This document shows, piece by piece, positions 1 to 6,336 of a stretch of 9,346 bases of DNA. The stretch covers positions 1-9,346 of the forward strand of contig JAATVR010000596.1 in assembly GCA_014523665.1 (NCBI GenBank). The letters are read 5' to 3'. The notes under the pieces are model-generated. The model was not told the origin of the DNA, made no database searches, and saw only the letters and a program-made list of their open reading frames with translations. Each line of letters begins with the position of its first letter. Position 1 is the first letter of the stretch. The translations under genes were made by a program, and so were the position numbers. Origin of the DNA: Nitrososphaerales archaeon TH526. Its GTDB lineage: Archaea > Thermoproteota > Nitrososphaeria > Nitrososphaerales > Nitrososphaeraceae.

Positions 1-389
1 AACATTAACAATAAGGATTGGAAAAAAAACTGTGTGGTGGTGTTAACTCTTAATTTCTAAGAATAGGTCGTGCGAGGATCGGGACGACTTAATGGTACCC
101 ATTTGTAACACTGTGGACTACAGACGACAGGAATTGTGCGGGCGAAGTATTTGGAATATCACTGGATGAGCAATAGTTATCCTATCATCGTTAAATGATT
201 GAGGTATATGAATCTGAGAGTTAAATAAGATGTCAAATTGAATTCAAATCCAACTGGTCTCATACACTCGCAGCGCTAGATTCAACCAGCCATTAGTTAC
301 TAGTATGGATCATAATAGAACTTCATGATACCAACGATAGTGCATCCAAATCAGAAGTTATATTAGCTAATGTAGAACAAACAGCAGGT
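1..389. other. Intergenic region, no recognisable gene
   Basis: All frames are broken by frequent stops on both strands. Frame 1 stays open from the window edge to a stop at 58-60 and could be the last 19 codons of an upstream gene, but nothing in it is recognisable. I find no tRNA cloverleaf, no convincing C/D-box RNA and no strong terminator. The only usable signal is a TATA-like element just before the topoisomerase start, listed separately. Confidence 0.6.
358..365 (+). promoter_or_regulatory. Possible TATA box for the topoisomerase gene
   Basis: The TATA-like octamer ttatatta is centred about 28 bases before the TTG start at 390. That is the spacing expected if transcription begins at or next to the start codon (a leaderless mRNA, common in archaea). 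No Shine-Dalgarno-like purine run precedes the TTG, which fits. The assignment rests on spacing and AT content only. Confidence 0.35.
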
Positions 390-2684
390 TTGAGTCTAGG
401 TAGCATCCCTGAACCTCCGTATTCCCTGGTAGTTTGCGAAAAACCTGCCGTTGCACTGAGAATAGCACAGGCTTTAGGAACCTCAACTTTCGCAAAAATT
501 ACAGGATTGGGGAAAGAAATAGGGCCAGCGCAAAGAGGGAAAGGTGGGCTGCAACCATCAGCTTTTTCTGCAATCTCCCAAAAGGGTCAAACCTTTGTTG
601 TGTGTTCTGCGCTCGGTCATCTGTACGGGTTGGTTGATATAAATGGAAATCGAAGTGTATATCCCGTCTTTGATGTTAAATGGGTGCCAATTCCAAAAAA
701 AAGGAGCGGAGGAGGCCCAAAGACAGAAGCGATTTCTGAACGAATAATCAGATCCATATCCTCACTTTCTAAAAGAGCAACGTGTTTTATCCATGCTTGT
801 GATTATGATCAGGAAGGCGAAGTCATTGGACATAATATTTTAGAATATGCATGTAATAACATGTATGAGAAGTCACTTAGGGCTAAATTTTCAACTCTTA
901 CTGATCAAGAAATCAGAAATTCATTTGACAATCTCCTCCAACCAAGCAAGAAATTGGCTGAAGCTGGGAGATCTCGACATGTGATTGATTTTATTTATGG
1001 CGTCAACCTGTCGAGGGCACTTACCCAAGCTTTCAAGAACAGTAACAATGGTAAAAAATATCATAATCTATCAATAGGAAGAGTACAGGGCCCCGCTCTT
1101 GCATTTGTGGTAGATAAAGAGATTTCTATTAGAAACCATATTCCAGTACCGTACTGGACCATAAATGCAGAATTTGAAAAAAATGGCCACATTATTGAGG
1201 CTCATTACCACCGACAGAAAATAGAGGCATTATCAGAAGCTACTTCAATAGTGGATGCTTGCTCCAATCAAGATGGCAAAGTTACCAAAATCAAGAAACA
1301 AAAGATTATCCATCGTGCTCCATTTCCTTTCAACCTAAGCGAACTGCAGAAGGAAGCGTATAGAATATTCAAGTTCTCTCCTAGCTATACGTTGTCCATC
1401 GCTGAGAAGCTATACATTAATACACTAATTTCATATCCGAGAACATCCAGTCAAAAGTTACCATCGTCAATAGACTACAGGAAGATTATTTCGGATCTTT
1501 CCAAGATTAGTTTTCCTGCTTCTGAAAGCAATTTTAACAGTATCAGCCGGTCCGCCGAGCCTCCTACTACTGGACCTTATTCAAAACTGGCCACGGATTT
1601 GCTATCGAATTCTAAAATTCTTTCTCCAAACGAAGGAAGCAAGACCGATCCAGCACATCCTGCGATTTATCCTACAGGAGAGAAACCAAGAGGTAGATTA
1701 AACGCTAATGATTTCAAACTTCTTGATCTTATTATCAGGAGATTTTTTGCGACCTTTGGTCAACCAGCGATTAGTCTTCAAACACTAGTGACAATTTTTG
1801 TCAAAAATGACCATATCTTCGAGGCTGATAACAAGACATTGATAAATAAAGGGTGGATGCACTATTACATCCCAAATATTAGCAAGAGATTACCATCGGG
1901 GTCACAATCTTATTTACAGGAGCTTCGCACAGGAGACACGTTGAAGAACATTGCTGTCAGAATGACCGACAGGTTTACTCAGCCGCCTCCAAGATTTAAT
2001 CAATCCAGCTTGTTGGAAGAAATGGAAAGGCAAAAGATCGGTACAAAAGCCACAAGGTCGGAAATCATCACAATATTATTTAAACGAAACTATATTAGTA
2101 ACACTCCTTCTTCTACTGGCCTTTCTTACCCTAGACAAGATAATGGTCAAGGAGGTGGAATAGTAGCTACAGATCTAGGTATCGAAATAGTACAATCAAT
2201 GCGCAAGTACTTATCTACCATAGTATCAGCAGATCTTACCAGATCAATGGAAGAGCTACTTGAAGGAATTGAGTTTGGCAATGACAGAAGTGATTCTGTC
2301 ATAAAGTATGCAAAAGCTAAATTAAATGAAGCAATTATTCCTTTTAAAGAAAAGGAAATTGAGATAGGGAATCGAATAACAGTTGCATTAAATATTACTA
2401 AGAACAAACAACAGATGGTTCTAGGGGCTTGTCCTGTTTGTGGTAAGGGAAGCCTGAAGATTATCAAATCAAGAAGGACTAAGAAAAGGTTTGTAGGGTG
2501 TTCTAATTACTCGTCAGGCGTGTGTAAGGCAACCGCTCCACTCCCACAGAAAGGATCAATAAGAACCACAGGTGAGATCTGTTCTTCATGCCGATGGCCA
2601 GTGCTCGAGAATTCCAATTTTCGCCCGGCAAAATATCGATGGAAATTTTGTATTAATCTAAAATGTCCTTCTAAAAAAGAATAA
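390..2684 (+). CDS. topA: DNA topoisomerase IA (archaeal topoisomerase III type)
   Basis: This enzyme relaxes or decatenates DNA by cutting one strand through a 5'-phosphotyrosine link. The 764-residue chain has the full family order. The Toprim domain comes first, with acidic residue E17 in VVCEKPAVA and the Mg-binding DxDxE set D138, D140 and E142. Next come the clamp segments AEAGRSRHVIDFIYG and LSIGRVQGPALA, the catalytic tyrosine Y349 in ISYPRTSS with R351, and H423 in HPAIYPTGE. KIGTKATRSEII lies in the later core. The C-terminus carries two Cys4 zinc ribbons: C681, C684, C704, C712 and C731, C734, C754, C759. The start is a TTG. The frame is open back to 297 but has no other ATG, GTG or TTG there, and the Toprim strand begins 11 residues later, so little room remains for another start. 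The gene appears monocistronic or leads into the VOC gene, which has its own promoter. Function is secure; the start less so. Confidence 0.95.
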   Translation: MSLGSIPEPPYSLVVCEKPAVALRIAQALGTSTFAKITGLGKEIGPAQRGKGGLQPSAFSAISQKGQTFVVCSALGHLYGLVDINGNRSVYPVFDVKWVPIPKKRSGGGPKTEAISERIIRSISSLSKRATCFIHACDYDQEGEVIGHNILEYACNNMYEKSLRAKFSTLTDQEIRNSFDNLLQPSKKLAEAGRSRHVIDFIYGVNLSRALTQAFKNSNNGKKYHNLSIGRVQGPALAFVVDKEISIRNHIPVPYWTINAEFEKNGHIIEAHYHRQKIEALSEATSIVDACSNQDGKVTKIKKQKIIHRAPFPFNLSELQKEAYRIFKFSPSYTLSIAEKLYINTLISYPRTSSQKLPSSIDYRKIISDLSKISFPASESNFNSISRSAEPPTTGPYSKLATDLLSNSKILSPNEGSKTDPAHPAIYPTGEKPRGRLNANDFKLLDLIIRRFFATFGQPAISLQTLVTIFVKNDHIFEADNKTLINKGWMHYYIPNISKRLPSGSQSYLQELRTGDTLKNIAVRMTDRFTQPPPRFNQSSLLEEMERQKIGTKATRSEIITILFKRNYISNTPSSTGLSYPRQDNGQGGGIVATDLGIEIVQSMRKYLSTIVSADLTRSMEELLEGIEFGNDRSDSVIKYAKAKLNEAIIPFKEKEIEIGNRITVALNITKNKQQMVLGACPVCGKGSLKIIKSRRTKKRFVGCSNYSSGVCKATAPLPQKGSIRTTGEICSSCRWPVLENSNFRPAKYRWKFCINLKCPSKKE

Positions 2685-2741
2685 TCACGACCTCAATTTT
2701 TCGATCATGAAATGCAAGGCTTCAATGCTGAAGCAAAAGCG

Positions 2742-2748
2742 TTTATAT
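2742..2748 (+). promoter_or_regulatory. TATA box of the VOC gene
   Basis: A near-consensus archaeal TATA element (tttatat) is preceded by the purine-rich stretch gaagcaaaagc, a plausible BRE. Its centre lies about 29 bases before the ATG at 2774, so the transcript is predicted to be leaderless or nearly so. It is the clearest promoter in the window and suggests the VOC gene is transcribed independently of the topoisomerase gene. Confidence 0.6.
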
Positions 2749-2773
2749 CCTTTCAGCCTTAACCCCTGATAGA

Positions 2774-3178
2774 ATGAAAACAAAAATTTTTGTGAACATA
2801 CCTGTAAAGGAACTCAATAAATCAGTAGATTTCTTTACCAAGCTTGGTTTCAACTTTAATCCTCAGTTTACTGACGAGAATGCAACATGCATGATTGTGG
2901 GAGAAGATATATTCGTCATGCTTTTGGTTGAGAAATTTTTCAAGAGTTTTACAAAAAAAGAAATCTGTGATACTTCAAAAAGTACAGAAGTAATATTAGC
3001 ATTATCCGTCGAATCAAGGGAAAAAGTAGATCAAATGATAGACAAAGCAGTAGGCGCTGGAGGTAGTGAACCCCGAGAAAAACAGGACCATGGTTGGATG
3101 TATGGGCGTAGCTTTGAGGATATCGATGGACATCTATGGGAAGTATTCTTCATGGAAGAAAGTACAATAAAAAAATGA
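2774..3178 (+). CDS. VOC-superfamily (glyoxalase/bleomycin-resistance fold) protein
   Basis: This 134-residue protein is the usual size for a single-chain vicinal-oxygen-chelate protein with two beta-alpha-beta-beta-beta modules. Module one starts at KIFVNIPVKEL, with the helix SVDFFTKLGF (residues 17-26). Module two starts around STEVILALSVES (70-81), with a helix near 83-94, and ends in the signature GRSFEDIDGHLWEVFF (111-126). E123 matches the usual last metal ligand. The first ligand position, normally His or Gln on strand one, is N8, and no His fills the strand-five position. The metal site is therefore incomplete and glyoxalase I activity should not be assumed. Substrate is unknown; the fold also serves in dioxygenases, isomerases and antibiotic-binding proteins. 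The ATG sits at leaderless distance from a strong TATA box, supporting this start. Confidence 0.85.
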   Translation: MKTKIFVNIPVKELNKSVDFFTKLGFNFNPQFTDENATCMIVGEDIFVMLLVEKFFKSFTKKEICDTSKSTEVILALSVESREKVDQMIDKAVGAGGSEPREKQDHGWMYGRSFEDIDGHLWEVFFMEESTIKK

Positions 3179-3285
3179 ACAAATAATAGCTTTGAATCTA
3201 TAAAGATTGTTCGGAGGGTTAAACTATGTATTTTAGGTAAAGGGATCATAAATTGCCCAGGAGGCAAGTATATCTAATAATAATC

Positions 3286-3300
3286 AGTTCATAATGAACT
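3286..3300. repeat. 15-base palindrome, 7-base arms
   Basis: Perfect inverted repeat AGTTCAT-A-ATGAACT, two 7-base arms around a single central base. It lies about 110 bases after the VOC stop codon in a gap with no gene start, so it is more likely part of a transcript end or a chance palindrome than an operator. A single-base loop is too tight for a good RNA hairpin, so a protein-binding site cannot be excluded. Confidence 0.4.
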
Positions 3301-3316
3301 CATTGGTTGCCATATC

Positions 3317-3345
3317 TTGGTGAAAACCAAAAAACCAAATATTCA
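3317..3345 (-). terminator. Possible terminator or 3'-end hairpin for the Sua5 transcript
   Basis: TTGGT-GAAA-ACCAA (3317-3330) is a perfect 5-base stem with a four-base loop. It abuts an A-rich run on the plus strand, which gives a T-rich run (3326-3345) on the minus strand. Archaeal termination depends mainly on T-runs, so a minus-strand transcript leaving the Sua5 gene could end here. The site is about 140 bases past the stop codon, which weakens the link. Confidence 0.3.
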
Positions 3346-3483
3346 CTACAATAAGAGTACGTTAGCATGATGGAGATGCGATAACACTTATTCAACAATC
3401 ACACGAATCAACTATAGTTAGGCAGCGAATTTAGAAAGGATGCTATGAGAGTTTGAATTGATTTTACAAAGATGGTCATGTTA

Positions 3484-4194
3484 TCATGAAGTTTTTTTCA
3501 GTGCTGCAACGATATCGCTTTCGGAGATCGGTCCATTCCTCACTATAGTTAAGTTGTCATCATGATCATCATCATGATCATGATCATCAAAGCGTATTAT
3601 GGTAGAATTGGAATATCTATTCAATGTCCCACCGTCTAGCAAAGCGTCAAAGCCCGCCACTGTCGCAGTGTTGATTTGGGATGGACTTTTCACAGCTTCC
3701 TGACCGGAAATGTTAGCGCTCGTTCCAACCAAGTACCGACTTAGCTTGAGGAGGGCAAGGGTACATGGATTGCCAGGTATTCTCACTGCCAGCGACGAAG
3801 TATTGGCAGTCAATCTTGGGGAAATGTTTCTGTTAGATAGAGGGCAAATTATGGTTAAAGGACCCGGCCAAAATGATCGAGCTAATCTCTTGACCTTATC
3901 CGAGAGTTCTACTATGTCTTCGAGATCAATAAGGCTAGCACTTAGAACTGGTAACGCTTTCTCAGCCACCCTACGTTTTACGAGGAATATCCTCTCGACT
4001 GCCTTATCATTAAACGGATCACATCCTACTCCATACACAGTGTCTGTGGGATAAACAATCACCCCTCCCTTCCTTACTATATCTGCACAACTCTCAATTG
4101 CTTTGTATTCCCCACATTTGAATTTCAAATAGTTCCCTATCGTACTATCCATGTTCACCCGAAGACCAAGACGGTATGGATTCAATGCGTCCAT
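3484..4194 (-). CDS. sua5: L-threonylcarbamoyladenylate synthase (Sua5/TsaC/YrdC family)
   Basis: Family members make threonylcarbamoyl-AMP from threonine, bicarbonate and ATP; in archaea the KEOPS complex then transfers it to A37 of ANN-decoding tRNAs (t6A). The YrdC domain spans roughly residues 28-226. Visible motifs are GGVIVYPTDTVYG (43-55), the KxR pair K73/R75, WPGPLTIICP (109-118), LAVRIPG (135-141) and the SxN pair S159/N161 in GTSANISG. The KxR...SxN tetrad that marks the active site is thus intact. The 236-residue chain lacks the extra Sua5 C-terminal domain, so it is the short TsaC-like form. Oddity: an Asp/His run (DDHDHDDDHDD, 203-213) interrupts the end of the domain between two strands. 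M15 (ATG at 4152) is an alternative start, since the domain begins well after it. It lies 60 bases downstream of the zinc-finger membrane gene on the same strand and may share its transcript. YciO-type paralogues cannot be fully excluded. Confidence 0.88.
   Translation of the reverse strand: MDALNPYRLGLRVNMDSTIGNYLKFKCGEYKAIESCADIVRKGGVIVYPTDTVYGVGCDPFNDKAVERIFLVKRRVAEKALPVLSASLIDLEDIVELSDKVKRLARSFWPGPLTIICPLSNRNISPRLTANTSSLAVRIPGNPCTLALLKLSRYLVGTSANISGQEAVKSPSQINTATVAGFDALLDGGTLNRYSNSTIIRFDDHDHDDDHDDNLTIVRNGPISESDIVAALKKTS
3557..3588. repeat. CAT/GAT trinucleotide low-complexity tract inside sua5
   Basis: A 32-base run made only of CAT, GAT and ATC triplets encodes, on the minus strand, the Asp/His insert of the Sua5 protein. 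Such triplet tracts expand and contract by slippage without shifting the frame, so the insert length may vary between strains. Confidence 0.7.
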
Positions 4195-4254
4195 TCTGAT
4201 AGATAATCCTTCTGCCTGATCTATCCCATCTTCGGATAATCTTGAACCAGGTCC

Positions 4255-4608
4255 TTATTTACGTATTCCTTGAGCGCGTCTATTCCATGCAAACATTAGA
4301 AAAATAAATGGTACCAACATGATTCCTGTAGCGATTAACACAGGTTGGATGACTCTAAAATCAACTGTTTGGCCTGAGGCCATCATATAAGGAAAAGGGT
4401 AAAGCCCTGATACGAAAAACCAGAACGCTATGAATAGTAGAATAAACTTTGCATTTCTCTTAAGGAAGCCGGATGGAACAACCTTGACTTTATCACACTT
4501 CACGCATGTATTCTTCCCATAGACTATGCATGATGAACACACACTCTTTTCACAATAAGGGCAGATCCTATCACCAAATCTAGAACCGCAAATTATGCAG
4601 CTAACCAA
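4255..4608 (-). CDS. Small membrane protein with N-terminal eight-cysteine zinc finger
   Basis: I do not recognise a named family. The 117 residues split into a zinc-binding head and a membrane tail. The head (4-38) has four CxxC pairs: C4/C7, C16/C19, C24/C27 and C35/C38, with spacings of 8, 4 and 7. Eight ligands in this order suit two zinc ions, either as two ribbons or as a cross-brace like FYVE/RING fingers. The tail has two hydrophobic segments, about 55-76 and 86-108, ending in a basic tip (RRAQGIRK). The start is TTG: an in-frame TAG sits three codons upstream and no other start occurs before M75, by which point the finger is lost. It is transcribed away from the GcvH/TusA fusion gene and is followed 60 bases later by sua5. 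A role in membrane-anchored protein or nucleic-acid binding is only a guess. Confidence 0.75.
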   Translation of the reverse strand: MVSCIICGSRFGDRICPYCEKSVCSSCIVYGKNTCVKCDKVKVVPSGFLKRNAKFILLFIAFWFFVSGLYPFPYMMASGQTVDFRVIQPVLIATGIMLVPFIFLMFAWNRRAQGIRK

Positions 4609-4640
4609 ACTCTTCTAATGCATATAGCATAATTCGCATA

Positions 4641-4650
4641 ATAATATTTT
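4641..4650 (-). promoter_or_regulatory. Possible TATA box for the zinc-finger membrane gene
   Basis: On the minus strand this reads aaaatattat, centred about 37 bases before the TTG start at 4608. Transcription would begin near 4620 and give a leader of about 10 bases. The element sits in the divergent gap shared with the GcvH/TusA gene. Confidence 0.35.
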
Positions 4651-4710
4651 GTCATTGATTTGGAATGCGAGGCACCGACCAGGTACAAGATCAACTGTTA
4701 GAGAAAATAG

Positions 4711-4718
4711 ATAAATAT
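4711..4718 (+). promoter_or_regulatory. TATA box of the GcvH/TusA fusion gene
   Basis: The element ataaatat follows a purine-rich stretch (gagaaaatag) that could act as a BRE. It is centred about 35 bases before the ATG at 4750, predicting a leader of roughly 10 bases. It faces away from the promoter proposed for the zinc-finger gene, so 4609-4749 appears to be a divergent promoter region. Confidence 0.5.
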
Positions 4719-4749
4719 CCTAACCGTCTCCTGCATCAGAGTCTCGAGT

Positions 4750-5415
4750 ATGGAAATTGAACACTGTGTATTTCCAGATGACATATTATACGATCTAGAT
4801 AATCTGGTTTGGGCAAGAAAGGAAGCGGGCAATGTTTTGGTTATCGGAATCACTTCCATATTGTCAGCCATTGCAGGCAGAATTTCGGCAATTCAGTTGA
4901 AGGACGTTAATACGTCAATAAGGAGGGGTAAAAACTTAGGAACAATTGAGAGCGGGAGATATTTTGGCGCTGTTAGAGCCCCAGTTGCCGGAAAAATTGT
5001 AGCCGTTAACCATGAACTTTTCAGCAATCCCAAATTAGCAAACGATTCACCCTATGGAAAGGGTTGGTTTATTGCTTTATCTCCCACTTCAGATATTGAT
5101 ATTATAAATGTCATGAAATCACTGCCTAGAGACAGTGAGGAAATTAAAGCATTGATTCGTTCCTTGCGCGTGAAATGCTATTCAGCTTTTCCTGATTTTG
5201 AAATGTTTGAAATAGGCATAGAATGTGCGGCAACTCTATCAAAATTAGATGATTTGATATCAGGCATTAAAAGTGGACAAATCGTGCACTTAGTATCCGA
5301 CGATCCAACGGCAGACATAGAAATGACCAGATGGTCGGAGCAGACCGGACAAAAATTGATAGAAACGAGGAAAGAAGAAAATTTATTGCATTTTCTAGTC
5401 CAAAAAATGGATTGA
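4750..5415 (+). CDS. GcvH-like lipoyl-carrier domain fused to a TusA-like domain
   Basis: Two small carrier folds are joined in 221 residues. Residues 10-110 follow glycine-cleavage H protein and the related LbpA lipoate-binding proteins of sulfur oxidation: LVIGITSILSAIAG, then TIESGRYFGAVRAPVAGKI (65-83), and NPKLANDSPYGKGW (93-106). The lipoyl lysine of the usual ESGK/ESVK motif is replaced by R70 (codon AGA), so attachment at the normal site is not possible. Residues 141-220 follow TusA/SirA: C159 in GIEC, G176 exactly 17 residues later as in Escherichia coli TusA, then VSDDP (182-186), W195 and a closing FLVQK strand. The TusA CPxP motif is reduced to CAAT, keeping only the cysteine. TusA proteins carry persulfide sulfur on that cysteine. 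The gene converges on a rhodanese gene, a typical sulfur donor for TusA. A sulfur-relay role is inferred; the K-to-R change argues for a divergent or regulatory function. No glycine-cleavage genes are nearby. Confidence 0.8.
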   Translation: MEIEHCVFPDDILYDLDNLVWARKEAGNVLVIGITSILSAIAGRISAIQLKDVNTSIRRGKNLGTIESGRYFGAVRAPVAGKIVAVNHELFSNPKLANDSPYGKGWFIALSPTSDIDIINVMKSLPRDSEEIKALIRSLRVKCYSAFPDFEMFEIGIECAATLSKLDDLISGIKSGQIVHLVSDDPTADIEMTRWSEQTGQKLIETRKEENLLHFLVQKMD

Positions 5416-5461
5416 AAAATGTCGTCGTAGTAGGAATAATCTTCACCGTATCCACTTTTTG
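5416..5461. terminator. Short convergent gap with T-runs on both strands
   Basis: The 46 bases between two converging genes contain CTTTTT near 5454-5459 for plus-strand transcripts. For minus-strand transcripts the A-run at 5416-5419, just past the fusion-gene stop, reads CATTTTTC. T-runs alone can stop archaeal RNA polymerase, so this may be a compact two-way terminator. No strong hairpin is visible. Confidence 0.35.
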
Positions 5462-6307
5462 CTACTTTTCGATTTGATTTGCTATCATGTTTCCCCATTC
5501 AGTCCATGAACCATCATAGTTCTTTACGTTCGGATAGCCAAGAAGGTATTTCAGAACAAACCAAGTGTGGGAAGATCGCTCTCCGATTCTACAATAGGCG
5601 ATAATTTCCTTATCTGGAGTTATTCCCTTCGATTCGTATAGCTGCTTCAGCTCTTCCGTATTCTTGAAGGTTCCATCACCATCGTTCACTGCCTGGGCCC
5701 ACGGAATGTTGACAGCTCCTGGGATGTGCCCTCCCCGTTGCGCATGTTCTGTAGGATACTCTGGTGGAGCCAAAATTTCTCCGGAAAACTCTTTTGGAGA
5801 TCTAACATCCACCATTTTCAATCCTGGAGCACTGACAGCGCGCTTGACTCCGTCCAAAAATATTCTAATTTGGCTATCTGGTTCATTGGCAGCGAAATTG
5901 CCTTTCGGATAAGAAGGAACCTCCTTCGTTAATGCTCTATCTTCTTGCAACCATTTCTTTCTACCACCGTTGATAAGCCTGACGTCTTTATATCCATAAT
6001 ACTTGAGAACCCAAAATGCGAAGGCAGCGAACCAATTGTTAAAATCTCCATATAATAGTAGAGTAGTATCATTGTTTATCCCAGCGTTTTGAAGCAGATT
6101 CTGACAGGATTCCTTGGTGAGTACATTCCTTGTAAGTGGGTCATTAATATCATTTTTCCAATCAAACAAGACTGCGCCGGGTATGTGTCCCAATTCATAG
6201 TTTGCTCTCGAGTCGTAATCAACCTCTGCTATGCGAACCTTAGGATCCTTTAGGTGTTCCTCTGCCCATTGTGTGTCAACAAGTACCTCTGGATGTACGT
6301 AACTCAT
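5462..6307 (-). CDS. Two-domain rhodanese (thiosulfate or 3-mercaptopyruvate sulfurtransferase)
   Basis: The 281 residues are the usual length for a tandem rhodanese. The N-terminal domain (about 8-125) is non-catalytic: its active-loop position reads YGDFNNWFA with D88 instead of cysteine. Its CH2A-like motif is YELGHIPGAVLFDW (37-50). The C-terminal domain (about 145-278) has VDVRSPKEFSG (166-176), GGHIPGAVNIPW (192-203) and the catalytic loop YCRIGERSSH with nucleophile C239. Such enzymes move sulfane sulfur from thiosulfate or mercaptopyruvate to thiophilic acceptors via a cysteine persulfide. The CRxGxR loop resembles thiosulfate sulfurtransferases more than the CGSGV loop of mercaptopyruvate enzymes, but substrate calls from the loop are not firm. 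No signal peptide is visible, so it is probably cytoplasmic. The ATG at 6307 is supported by a nearby purine-rich gaagaa and a TATA box at leader distance. It converges on the GcvH/TusA fusion gene, a plausible sulfur acceptor. Confidence 0.93.
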   Translation of the reverse strand: MSYVHPEVLVDTQWAEEHLKDPKVRIAEVDYDSRANYELGHIPGAVLFDWKNDINDPLTRNVLTKESCQNLLQNAGINNDTTLLLYGDFNNWFAAFAFWVLKYYGYKDVRLINGGRKKWLQEDRALTKEVPSYPKGNFAANEPDSQIRIFLDGVKRAVSAPGLKMVDVRSPKEFSGEILAPPEYPTEHAQRGGHIPGAVNIPWAQAVNDGDGTFKNTEELKQLYESKGITPDKEIIAYCRIGERSSHTWFVLKYLLGYPNVKNYDGSWTEWGNMIANQIEK

Positions 6308-6322
6308 TTCTTCTTTATGAAG

Positions 6323-6336
6323 TACGAGTTCTCGTA
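6323..6336. promoter_or_regulatory. Palindrome at the rhodanese transcription start (candidate operator)
   Basis: TACGAG-TT-CTCGTA is a perfect inverted repeat with 6-base arms and a 2-base centre. It directly abuts the predicted TATA box on its start-codon side and ends about 15 bases before the rhodanese ATG, next to the likely transcription start. Archaeal repressors often bind at this position to block polymerase recruitment. No regulator gene is seen in the window. Confidence 0.45.

Larger units (their letters stand above)
3179..3483. other. Convergent intergenic region with two small hairpins
   Basis: These 305 bases separate the 3' ends of the VOC gene (+) and the Sua5 gene (-). No open frame of useful length is present on either strand. 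The only structure I see is a 15-base palindrome at 3286-3300 and a GAAA-loop hairpin at 3317-3330 beside an A-rich run (T-rich on the minus strand). Both could be involved in transcript ends for the two converging genes. Confidence 0.55.

Noticed and set aside
194..256. C/D-box-like elements (tgattga, then ctga)
   Set aside because: The C box is degenerate, the D/D' spacing is wrong and there is no C'/D partner pair.
235..290. T-loop-like ttcaaatcc suggesting a tRNA
   Set aside because: No acceptor stem, D-arm or anticodon arm can be built around it on either strand.
325..366. Short ATG frame overlapping the region before the topoisomerase start
   Set aside because: Only 13 codons in a different frame, so it does not extend the topoisomerase and has no sign of being coding.
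2147..2467. Minus-strand open frame of 106 codons
   Set aside because: Lies entirely within the well-supported topoisomerase gene and shows no family motif.
3031..3267. Minus-strand open frame of 78 codons running into the VOC gene
   Set aside because: Mostly antisense to the conserved VOC C-terminal motif, no domain or promoter of its own.
3710..4054. Plus-strand open frame of 114 codons
   Set aside because: Antisense to the conserved core of sua5, no recognisable motif.
5178..5498. Minus-strand open frame of 106 codons overlapping the rhodanese 3' end
   Set aside because: Antisense to the TusA-like half of the fusion gene, with no conserved features.
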